Assembly: GCF_026151205.1 (NCBI RefSeq)
Contig: NC_087083.1
Span: 9,051,460 to 9,111,459, forward strand
Source of the DNA: Bolinopsis microptera
Lineage: Eukaryota; Ctenophora; Tentaculata; Lobata; Bolinopsidae
Reading direction: 5' to 3'
DNA: 60,000 nucleotides
Position numbers and translations under genes: made by a program. Below the pieces are notes generated by a model, which was not told where the DNA came from, did not search any database, and worked only from the letters and a program-made list of their open reading frames with translations. Shown here piece by piece: positions 46,501-55,449 of the stretch (its first letter is position 1; each line of letters opens with the position of its first letter).

Positions 46501-49500
46501 CGGAGAAGAGGGCTAAGCAAAGTATTTATCCTGGGAGATTTCAACCTGACTGGAGTCTCCTGGTCTACCTTGGCCGGCTCCTGTCCTATTGAGCAGATTT
46601 TTGTTGAATCTTTTGTAGACCTTGGCCTTCGGCAATGTGTACTTACACCCACACATTGCAAAGGCAAAACACTGGACCTTTTGCTCACAAACTCTGAGTC
46701 TAATATCAGTGACCTAATGGTAGGTGAGCGAGATAGCGTCTGTAAGTCTGATCATTTTCCGATCAACTTTAAGATCAACATTAAGGTAAATAGGAAGAAG
46801 CCGGTTAAGCGTATGTGCTATAACTATAAAAACGTGAACTGGGAGAGGCTAAACCATGAACTCCGGCACACAGACTGGAATGTATTGCTTAATGGCACAG
46901 AACCTGAAATTGGGTGGAAAAAATTTAAAGAAAAACTTTTTAATATCACTGACAAATTCATCAAGAAATGCTCAGTTAAGACAGATGGACAAGATCCATG
47001 GTTTGACTCAGAGTGCTATGATGCATGGCGCAAGAAAATAAGACTGCATAAAGATAGACATAAAAGCGATAGAGCCCAAATAGCATTCTCCCTTGCCAGG
47101 AAAAACTTCAAAAATGTGGTTGCTCAAAAAATGCGAGAAACATTAAATGAATCAGATGATAGCGCTCTTGTAACAAAAAAATTCTGGTCATATGTAAAAT
47201 CAAAAACAGCTAGTCAAAGAATTCCTGAGTTTGTAAGCTACAAAGGCATTGTCCGCAACTGCCCAGAGGACCAGGCCAACTTATTTAATGGCTTTTTCTT
47301 TGAGCAGTTCTCTGAAGCATCATTATACGACATAGATATTGATTATTCAAACGATTGGCGCTTTGATATTGCATTTGACCACCAAAGGGTTCGAAAAATC
47401 CTTTCCAATATTAACCCTAACAAAGCTTATGGGCCTGACGGTATTCATGGGAAACTTTTGAAAAACTGTGCTGTTGGGCTTGCATACCCATTATCACTAT
47501 TATTTCATTCATGTTACAACATTGGGACATTACCTAGGGAGTGGAAACTGGGACACGTTGTACCCATATATAAAAAAGGTGATAAACACGAGGTTTCAAA
47601 TTATAGGCCAATATCCCTTACATGCTTAATCACCAAAGTTCTTGAACGCATAATTAAAGATGAGTTACTTGCACTTACTAACGGCATGATCAACGATAAA
47701 CAACACGGTTTTCGAGCTGAAAGATCATGTGCAACTAATCTTGTAGGTCTATGTGACAGCCTAGCTCTCTCACTGAATGAAAATATGAGAACAGATGTAG
47801 TCTACTTTGATTTTGCCAAAGCTTTCGACTCAGTTAACCATGATCTTATATTATTTAAGCTAAAGAGCAAATTTGGTATTGATGGGAGGCTACTGAAATT
47901 CATCACTGATTATCTAAGAGACAGGCAACAACAGGTCTTGATAAGTGGTAAGTTTTCTTCCATGAGAAACGCCCAATCTGGTGTACCACAAGGGTCAATT
48001 TTGGGACCTTTGTTGTTCATTATGTTCATTGATGATATATCAGTGGGGATTTCACCTGGCACACAACTGTCACTGTATGCCGATGATACTAAAATTTGGC
48101 GTGAGATTGTTTCGGAGTCTGATATCCTGCGACTGCAGAAGGACATTGATTATCTCCATGACTGGTCACTTTCTAATAAAATGAGATTTCATCCCGACAA
48201 ATGTAAGGTCCTCACCGTCGCAGGAAGGATATCCGAAACAGTTTCCCTCCTTAGTGTCCTACCACTCTTTAACTTTGTATACTCCATGGGAAGAATCGCA
48301 CTTGACTATGTCGATCATGAAAAGGATTTGGGTGTTTTTGTGACCAAGAATCTCGACTGGCAAGACCAGTGCTCTAAAGTCCTCTCAAAGGCCAACCAAA
48401 AATTAGGCATGGCAAGGAGAAATTGCTATTTTGTTCAAGATGTAAATCGTCGTAGAGTACTGTATCTCACTTTAATGAGAAGTCAATTTGAGCATTGCTC
48501 AGTTATATGGAGACCGGTCACAAAATCCCAGATAAGCAAGCTGGAGGGCCTCCAAAAGCGTGCTATTAAGTGGATTCTTCGCGAGGAGTATATGAGTTAT
48601 CCACCATCCACATACATTCAGAAATGCAGACAGCTTAAGATTATGCCCATAGAAGACCGCTTCGACTTTCTTGACCTTATTTTCTTCTTTAAAATTGTGA
48701 AGCAACATATTCCTGTCACTTTACCCTCATATTTGCAACCATATCAAGGCCACTCAAGGTTAAGAAATAGCCACATGGACCCCTTATGTTTTGTAAGCTC
48801 GATCTTACCACGAGCAAGCTCTAACGCTTTTGCTAAGAACTTTTACTTTAGGACCCATTCCAAATGGAATCATATTCCTCTGGATATACGTGAGATAGAG
48901 ACTATTTCTGAGTTCAAAAGCAAATTGACCTCCTACATGTGGGATAAAATTATGCCGGAGGACTTTGATTATGATCTAGATTTTTCCCTCGAGACAGAGA
49001 TGTGAAGCAGTTTACCTAAAGCTAACAATATGTTCATAAGGAGCTTAAATCCCTGTTGTCTGTATTTCTCATTTCTCATTTTAGTGCATGTCATCACATC
49101 ATGGATTTCACTTTATTATATGATTTGATTGCTTTTGATATTTTTGTGTGTTTCTATTTGAAATTCTATTTAAAATTTAAGATTTTCGTGGGCCCATACT
49201 TGTGCAGGAGGTGCATTTTGCTCTCAACATCTGTGTTTTGGTGACCCTCAGGTCCTTTGATTACATACATTTTGTCCTAGAAAATCTGATTTTATCGGAG
49301 TCTTATACTTTTGAGAAAATTTAATGTTGTTCATTCATTGTGTAAATTTGTATGTAATTGATCGATTTGAAAGATTTCAATAAAAAAAAAATGGCGAAGT
49401 TCCCCCATTCTACGGTACATCTTAATCCTTTAATCGGTCGTATCTTCGGTTGTGATGGATATTTTTTGATTCGATAAAAACTGACTGCCAAAGAAATAAA

Positions 49501-51054
49501 AAACTACTAGCTTCATCCCTGTTACCACGGGCTTTCTAGTCATTATTATAATTCAAAGAATTATTTTGTATGTATGTATGTATGTAGGACCGCCCACGTG
49601 CAAATCAGGTAACGAAATAGAAGTTGTATTGTAACCATAGCTCCATAGTAACGGTGTTGAACGTGAACGTGCAAAGGTGCGACATTTTTATCGGTTTTGT
49701 GGTAATTACGTTGCGTTCAGTGCGAGCTACATTTAGATCAGCTGTATCTTCGGTGGGGATGAATACTTTTTGATGCGATTAAAACTGACTGCCAAAGAAA
49801 TAGAAAACTACTAGCTTCATCCCTGTTACCACGGGCTTTCTAGTATTATATAATTTAATATTTGCTTTTTAAATGAGATCAAAGTATGTGAGTTAGGATT
49901 AGCTCTGGTTATTTAATCGATTATTATAATTTTACTCATTTTAACACTTTAACAGATCATGACGTATCAAATGATAATTGTCCAAAATATATTATGACGT
50001 TTAAACAAGTAGAAATATCAAATAAGACAAGCGAATTATTGTATTAAGTTACATATATTTCAATAACTAAATTAATGTTGGGATCTTATATAATTCACCA
50101 CAGTTGTATTGAAGACTCAACCTTCACCTTTATCGACAAAGATTCCAACTCACAGCTTCTCTCCGACCCAAAAATAAAAAGATTTACCTTTAAATCTTTC
50201 AACTTTTTGGATTCCCAGACTGCAACATATGGTCATGCAGTTGTCAAAGTCTGCAGTGTCTCGGATAGCAGGTAAATTTTCTTAATATCTGTTTTAGGCT
50301 TCCTATAAGACTAAGAGTGCATTATTTAGAAAAGATTTTAACATTCAAAAACATGTTAGAATTTAAATAATAAAACGAATAATCATTAATGCTGACCCTT
50401 CCTGCTAACATTTCTTCCGTAATGAAATCCGTATCCACTATTCATGAATATATTGGATACGGTCATCATCTCAATAGATTCCCAGCAGTTTAGCTCTAAT
50501 CAAAGGTCAATTATCCTATTAATATTTTATACTAAACTGCATCTTAAAATTTCCTAATTCTTTCAGTTTTGGCTGCACAGATTTGTGCTCCAACAGCAGA
50601 CGGAAGAGGTCCGTAGACGGAAAAACTGAACTGAACGACCAACAATTCCATGTCTATCAGGGACCAATGGTAGCTGGTGACCCCATTGAAACCAGAGGTA
50701 GGATAAAAATTACAAACCTGATAATAATTAATTGAAATTTGATAACACCGCTTTTAAGATAAACCTTATACTTAGCAGTGTTTAAACTAGTCATCCCAGA
50801 AAATAACATGAATACTGAGTTTAGAAAGTTAACCCAAATCTTCGACAATTAAATTTATACAATTCATACCAAAGGGACAAACCCTACACTGTGTGAGGCT
50901 ACAGTATAACAGCATTTACATCAATAAGATTTTAAAAATTTGCTCCACAATTACCGAAATGATTCTGAGCTCACATTTATGTTTTTCAGGTTCGGGAGTG
51001 AAATTACTAGGATGTGAAATATGGACTATATTCATCCTGCTGCACCTGCTGTAA
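40571..51054 (+). CDS. Secreted discoidin-like / sushi / zona pellucida (ZP) domain protein, complete 11-exon gene
   Basis: Exons: 40571-40649, 40818-41231, 41409-41579, 41784-41870, 41976-42076, 42262-42355, 42656-42735, 42969-43081, 50104-50271, 50567-50697, 50990-51054. All GT-AG with consistent phase; 500 aa. A signal peptide (MITKIKIVLFTTLLWLPIQG) ends exon 1. Exon 2 (27-164) is a galactose-binding discoidin/fucolectin-like domain (VVNNAIDKNTGTSAYS, AWFKAKLDKQYCVEVVLNWY). Exon 3 is one sushi domain with four Cys but no Trp before the last Cys. Exons 4-10 are the ZP module: ZP-N cysteines in VTCDEN, DCEF, EKCG, FECSYS; ZP-C cysteines in KEGCIED, VKVCSV, FGCTDLCSN. RRKR (447-450) is a furin-type cleavage site, and the chain ends in a hydrophobic tail (IWTIFILLHLL). 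ZP modules polymerise into extracellular filaments or coats once the propeptide is cleaved. The exon 7 acceptor (ATAAG) is the weakest site. Intron 8 is 7 kb and full of transposons. Confidence 0.87.
43387..44568 (-). pseudogene. CR1-like LINE reverse transcriptase, 5'-truncated, in intron 8 of the ZP gene
   Basis: A 393-codon open frame, antisense to the host gene. Motifs in order: VDHNILLAKAKRYGIHG-like start, LTNRLQTVVVEG, GVPQGTVLGPILFILYIDD, FADDTK (catalytic palm), LGVILSNDCSW, LFKTMVRSKLEYCCPVWNP, IENVQRQFTRRI, YWERLTKLNIISLQRRRERY, and FGVKAAQLWNLLPKEI near the end. The endonuclease and fingers are missing; the left part starts abruptly at the 44,568 boundary. Its 3' end lies near 43,325-43,350, where ACTTTGAGT is repeated. 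It is uninterrupted by stops and so fairly young. Confidence 0.88.
44611..45096. repeat. About 300-bp tandem repeat, copy 1 and left part of copy 2
   Basis: Copies begin CTCTACTATAATTCA (44,611 and 44,898) and share CGACCGCCCACGTGCAA, AGTAACCATGG, TTACACGCACGTGCACGTGC, AGTGCGAGC and CACGGG(T/C)TTTCTAGT. Copy 2 is interrupted at 45,096 by the TA-flanked element and resumes at 49,416. Confidence 0.85.
45934..49005 (+). CDS. LINE (CR1-like) polyprotein: EEP endonuclease plus reverse transcriptase, uninterrupted
   Basis: About 1,020 codons with no stop. The endonuclease has QNVQG (near residue 39), NETW (78-81), GDFNLTGVSW (201-) and SDHFP (272-276), the metal and catalytic set. The reverse transcriptase has YGPDGIHGKLLK, PIYKKGDKHEVSNYRPISL, KQHGFRAERSC, YFDFAKAFDSVNHD, SGVPQGSILGPLLFIMFIDD, YADDTK (715-718) and LGVFVTKNLDW; the C-terminal region includes LMRSQFEHCSVIWRP. 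It nicks target DNA and primes reverse transcription of its own RNA. Odd points: no in-frame ATG precedes the endonuclease (first near 46,093; the frame opens at a TTG after stops), and no ORF1 is visible, so it may be slightly 5'-truncated. AATAAA and a 10-A tail end it at about 49,390. Confidence 0.9.
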   Translation: MLNGILIVFVNPGIVNPGPPPIDIRLGNSKVLNVYFQNVQGLIPFGELNNAHPMLDNTKCLELSTYFNEANIDIAILNETWFKNSIADSEFLHPDKYKIFRSDRSKKTHPPDPSNPTRFRRNGGGVMIAVRADLQLSSKEIRLKEGAEILAVEFTTSTGIKFVICTCYRVGTLGFANHEKILGSLKTLLRRRGLSKVFILGDFNLTGVSWSTLAGSCPIEQIFVESFVDLGLRQCVLTPTHCKGKTLDLLLTNSESNISDLMVGERDSVCKSDHFPINFKINIKVNRKKPVKRMCYNYKNVNWERLNHELRHTDWNVLLNGTEPEIGWKKFKEKLFNITDKFIKKCSVKTDGQDPWFDSECYDAWRKKIRLHKDRHKSDRAQIAFSLARKNFKNVVAQKMRETLNESDDSALVTKKFWSYVKSKTASQRIPEFVSYKGIVRNCPEDQANLFNGFFFEQFSEASLYDIDIDYSNDWRFDIAFDHQRVRKILSNINPNKAYGPDGIHGKLLKNCAVGLAYPLSLLFHSCYNIGTLPREWKLGHVVPIYKKGDKHEVSNYRPISLTCLITKVLERIIKDELLALTNGMINDKQHGFRAERSCATNLVGLCDSLALSLNENMRTDVVYFDFAKAFDSVNHDLILFKLKSKFGIDGRLLKFITDYLRDRQQQVLISGKFSSMRNAQSGVPQGSILGPLLFIMFIDDISVGISPGTQLSLYADDTKIWREIVSESDILRLQKDIDYLHDWSLSNKMRFHPDKCKVLTVAGRISETVSLLSVLPLFNFVYSMGRIALDYVDHEKDLGVFVTKNLDWQDQCSKVLSKANQKLGMARRNCYFVQDVNRRRVLYLTLMRSQFEHCSVIWRPVTKSQISKLEGLQKRAIKWILREEYMSYPPSTYIQKCRQLKIMPIEDRFDFLDLIFFFKIVKQHIPVTLPSYLQPYQGHSRLRNSHMDPLCFVSSILPRASSNAFAKNFYFRTHSKWNHIPLDIREIETISEFKSKLTSYMWDKIMPEDFDYDLDFSLETEM
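49382..49391 (+). other. Poly(A) tail of the LINE
   Basis: A run of A directly after AATAAA, abutting ATGGCGAAGTTCCCCCAT. A near-identical phrase at 45,735-45,752 may be the other copy of an 18-bp target duplication. Confidence 0.7.
49416..49844. repeat. About 300-bp tandem repeat, rest of copy 2 and copy 3
   Basis: Resumes with TACATCTTAATCCTTTAATC, then copy 3 from about 49,541 (CATTATTATAATTCAAAGAA) to 49,844 (CACGGGCTTTCTAGT). A TATG microsatellite expansion lies at 49,567-49,590. Confidence 0.8.
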
Positions 51055-52929
51055 AATATCAGAAGCTAGCTCCCGGATATTTTAGTGAACTAACACTATA
51101 GCTGTGGAGTGTGGACAGTTTATTCTAAAAATGACTAGGGACCTATGTTTATTTCTTTTTAGCTAATTATTATAAATATGAAGACACTCTAATTCGAATT
51201 TCTTAAACTTTAGACCATTATTTTTTGCCATAAAACCCACGATTTTAGAAACATGATTTTACTGAAATCGTATTACATATATTACAATTAATGTTTTTGA
51301 AATTACTTCGTAAATTTTGAGATTTTAAATTGTATAAAACACACAATAGTTTCATGACGAAATATACTCTGTAACAGAGTAGTTTTTACTAGTTTTCTAC
51401 TATTAAACTGAGCATGAGCTCCTGTTAAGGGGGTCTTCATCGAAATTATCTCGAAATTGATTTTATAGTTGTTTCTGATAGAGGGGAGTAACATCTATCA
51501 GCTGCTTTTGGTCCCATGGAAAAAAATTGTTTCTAGCCGAAATTATCGCCGGTCAAAAGGTCAGTAATTATGTATAATTCTATTTGTATTACGCGATCGA
51601 TTTTGAATTGCTCGTCCTGAAAATCAAGCCTGAAAATCTATCTTCTACATTTTTGAGCAATCACCCTTAAACTTTCAGGGCAACATTTCGAAGAGATCGC
51701 TCAGACAAAATTTTGAAATAGGCCTTTAAAAATTCTTTATCCAATATAGAAAGTCTTGGACCTCGTTTTTTGACGATTTTTTGAGATCCAAGATTTTCAA
51801 AATTGAATACAAAATTTTAAAAAATTTCTAGAAATCTAGAAAGTTCTAGACTATTTGACGTTATATGTTAATTTCTTCGATAACGTGATCACTTTTAACA
51901 GAAAAGCTAAAAAGTCAGGGTTTAGTAAACACTTACTTTTTACAATTTTCTAACTTGCAACTCTTTCTCCATCTTATTCTTACTTGCTTACTTAAGGGGA
52001 CCCCGGTCCCCGGGCCTTAGTCACTTATTGTATGAACACTGAAGTCGAGCTGAAAAGAAACCGTTTTTCACCTTCCTTCTATGAAAATAAGTTTACATTT
52101 TCCATATAAATAATCAATAAAATGACCTTATTTTCTTTTGCAACTGTTATAAGATAATAGAGAGAATAAAAGTGCCCTAATTGTCAAAGACCAAAATTTA
52201 AAATTACCGTTACCCCGGCCATAAATAGATTCAGCTGGCTAAAATATTTGAGTAATATAAGGATGGTATTAACATGACCCCGGAGTTTTAATAATTTCAG
52301 CCTAACGTTGTTATAACAAATTATTTGAGTCTCACTCAGAGTAATTTTGCAACGTATTACGATTTAATAACTTTATCAATTTTAACACTATTTGCATCGT
52401 CTGAAAGCATCTTAGGAAATTCAAAACTTAATGCATGATCAATGACCACTATAAAAAATGGAGCGGAAAATCGCGCCGTAACAGTTTCGTACTACTCTCC
52501 CAATCGATTAGTTGGTCCCAAAGAGGCCTGTGGTTCCCCACAGAGAGACAACCCAATGAGAAAATTAGAACAGGAGCGGTTCTGGGTCACTTACTGCCTT
52601 TTATAAAGCCATCTCTAAATTTTTATTGAAATTGAATAATTTAACACCCCTATTTAATATATTTACAGAGCGACTTACTGAATATATTAAATTATTTTGG
52701 TAAAATTAAGTGCCGGTATTTCTTTTCTTAAAACCTAATTCTTAATTTACATCAAATGATGCAAGTGGGGAGTATTTGAATTAAATTTCCTATGAAAATT
52801 TAATTTATTTAAAAATAGTTATTTAAAGCAGTCATAAACGTTTTGGTTATTTTAAATCTGTTATAGGTTATTTATGGTTATGATGAATTGCAAAGAAATA
52901 ATATTTAGAGCCGTTACAGTTTATTTTGT
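51055..52929. other. Gene-free stretch downstream of the ZP gene
   Basis: No exon recognised; AT-rich. Includes a small GC hairpin (GGGGACCCCGGTCCCC, near 51,998). Probably 3' untranslated sequence of the ZP gene at its left edge, but no clear AATAAA was assigned. Confidence 0.4.
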
Positions 52930-53050
52930 CATACGTTGTATGACCCGCCGCGCAAGAGTGCGCGGCTCCCCCTGTATCCGGTATCGTTGAAACTCTACAG
53001 TACAGGGGGAGTATAGTGAAACGACCGTGGGGGTCACGATATGACACAAA
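52930..53050. repeat. Palindrome-rich dispersed repeat (inverse copy of 31.1-31.3 kb)
   Basis: Contains GTCATACGTTGTATGAC, CCGCGCAAGAGTGCGCGG, CTCCCCCTGTA, then ACAGGGGGAGTATAGTG and CGACCGTGGGGGTCACGATATGAC-type sequence. All blocks occur inverted near 31,060-31,310. Confidence 0.6.
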
Positions 53051-53469
53051 GTTTATTAATGATTCAAGTCCTGCATTTTATGTAGGGTCAGCACCAATGT
53101 ATTTATGGTTTTACCACCGTGTTTTGGTTTAGCAGTTTATTTACATAATGTTTCTCACTCCAGCTACAGTCTGCAGTGTTGAGTATATATTAATGTAAAG
53201 TTTATTTAAATTTTGAAATAAAATGAATCTCCTTGTAGCCGGCAACCTCTTCACAAATATTACCCATTTCCTAATACCTGAACTCCAATTGGCAAAGTGC
53301 CAAGACTTGTTCATTAAGTGCCCATGGACGTGTAGTACGTGAAAATGTCCTTGTAGGTCAAGTTGTCAGATCAGTCCTTAATTTTTATTTAGTAAGCTAA
53401 GCAGATTATTTATTGTTTTTCCCATGAAATTGAATATTATTGAATATTAAATTAATTGATAATTATGCT

Positions 53470-54600
53470 ATTTCCTATTTTGATACGTGCCAGCCTCCGC
53501 TGTTTGTAATTCAGCCGCGGAACCTCAAACAAAATCCAGTAGACATTTTTTATTTACCGCTGGTTCCAACAACTTTCAGCCAACTTTTTAATTCTATGTC
53601 TACATTTATATTTATAATTTAAATTTTTGCAGATGCTAAAACATATTCGGAATCCGATTTTATCGCAGGCGTTTTATTTTTCTTTTTATTTAACACTTTG
53701 AAATTTTGAAGGATCAATTCTCTTTCTCAAATAAGTTTGTTGAAATTTTGATTTTTATCTCAAATAACCCTCCAGGCCTAGCGGTTAATTTTACTGAATT
53801 TCTCATGATTTAAATTAAATTTCAGGGCCGGGCAAGATCGGCATTTAATTTTGATAACAAGGGGAATACCTTAATGCAGACTTAAAATTAAACGCAATCC
53901 TTTTAATTTTTAATTCTTATCGTCTCTTCACAAATTGATGAATTACTTACTTACTTATTCTTAGTCTGTTATATTATTATGGGTTATCATAATCTTCAGT
54001 AGCGATTTTTTTGGTTAATTGCCGTTTCATTGAAACTATTAATAACTTCATGATCTTAGCAGGTCATGAAGGGGTGATTGCAAATTTTTAGGTTATATTT
54101 TATGTTATTTCTGGTAACGAAGAATCATAGATATAATATTTAAACTGAAAGCCGTTACGGTCTATAAATCTCCTTGTCCGCGGATTATCCACTATTCTTT
54201 ATTTATTCTTTATTTATTCATTAGATATTTACGAATACTTATAATTATGTTATTACGTTATATTGATCATGATGCCCTCCAGCCTCGGCCTCCTTTATTT
54301 GTAATTCCGCCACGGAATCACAAACATCACGTTTTGTAGACATTTTGAAGACTCTTTGCAGAGTGGAGCCACAAGGCCAAGGGTGATTTTATATAAGGTT
54401 ATTGTGACAATCATGTGTATATTTTTTGAATAATTTTTAAACTCTTTGCAGAATCTGCAATTTGCTTCGGAATCCGATTTTATAGCAGGTACTTCCGTAC
54501 AATTTATATTAAACATTCTAAGGATCATTTCCCTTTCTTTAAAAATGCTTGTTGAAATTTTGAATTTTATCTGAAGAAGAGCCTCTAAGCCTAAACCCCA
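53470..54600. repeat. Diverged duplicated segment, two copies
   Basis: Copy 1 (about 53,485-53,790) and copy 2 (about 54,280-54,600) share CCAGCCTC, TTTGTAATTC(A/C)GCC, CGGAA(T/C), GTAGACATTTT, CGGAATCCGATTTTAT(C/A)GCAGG, AAGGATCA and TTGTTGAAATTTTGA. They are old copies of an unidentified repeat. Confidence 0.65.
54340..54430 (+). pseudogene. 3' relic of the retroelement seen at 27.0-28.0 kb
   Basis: GGAGCCACAAGGCCAAGGGT then GATTTTATATAA is shared with the inverse of 26,990-27,020, including codons for EPQGQG and stop. The following ATTGTGACAATCATGTGTATA also matches the 3' untranslated part beside that copy. Confidence 0.65.
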
Positions 54601-54699
54601 CTATCTATAAATATACTGGTAGCTATAATGTTTACTAACTAAAGTGGTCATGGGTTTTTTATAATACCGTCTAAATTCGATACTCACTATAAATAATTT

Positions 54700-55090
54700 T
54701 AATTTTCGCAGCGTTATGTTAGTCCGTAGTCGTGTTCAATCCGTTGTGATCTCCTTGGTCCTGGAATGACACAGTGCTGGCAAGCATGACCGTTGCTCTT
54801 TATGTAATAAAAAATTTGGCCATGTGTCATCGTCAACGTTACTGTAATGTTCCAAATTAAATTTTAAATGTGAGTAGATGTCCAATATGTCTGTCACACT
54901 AAGATCATATTAGTCAAAGTATCCTCCTCGCGTTGTTATGAGTTATGACCACTTTGAGCACTGACCAATAAAGTGATTTATTGTTTCCTCTTCCATGAGC
55001 AGTGTGCACAGTTTTGAATGATAAAAGTTTGTTAAGATGGTAGTTGAGTTCGCAGTGTCCGGTAAGAATCTGTTTCACTGCTCTTGTATT
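54700..55090 (-). pseudogene. Decayed LINE ribonuclease-H/zinc-knuckle end
   Basis: The minus strand reads RAVKQILTGHCELNYHLNKL, then after a frameshift CTLLMEEETINHFIGQCSKW, then DLSVTDILDIYSHLKF with stops between. TGHxxLNxHL followed by EEETxxHFxxxCxxW is the typical tail of RNase-H-bearing LINE polyproteins. It is clearly broken. Confidence 0.7.
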
Positions 55091-55449
55091 GTGCTCTCTT
55101 TGTCAAGTCTTGTCTTAGTCTTGAATTGACTCGAGAGACTAAAATAATTATTACCTATTTAATTCGAGTTTTTGACACCACCTGGCTGGGGGTCCAACTT
55201 TTGGACACTAAAATTCTTATTCCTTGGCCAATTTTTATTTTTTCATGCTGATTTGTAGGCCATTAAAGCATTTGAAGCAGTCAAAAAAGTTTAAGTTGTA
55301 TATCTTTTACGGTTTAATGTCACGACCTTTACTAATACTATCCACCACCTTACTGATCTTTGCCGTGTTGTGTCCTATAATAAGTATATCCTTCCGTGAT
55401 CACAAATAATATTTTATTCAGAATAAAATCCACATTTACACTAACAGGT

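Larger units (their letters stand above)
45097..49415. mobile_element. TA-flanked inverted-repeat element carrying a LINE
   Basis: The left end CCGTAGATTGGGGTAAAATC matches the inverted right end CCGTAGAATGGGGGAACTTC at the outer bases, and both lead to GAACTTCGCCA. TA flanks both sides (45,095-45,096 and 49,416-49,417). The uninterrupted repeat copies show a single GAGCTACAT there, so TA was duplicated. A TA duplication with inverted termini fits the Tc1/mariner/pogo group (inference). No transposase is present. The outer parts carry repeated GGCGAAGTTACCCC-type motifs; most of the length is the LINE at about 45,753-49,390. Confidence 0.75.
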
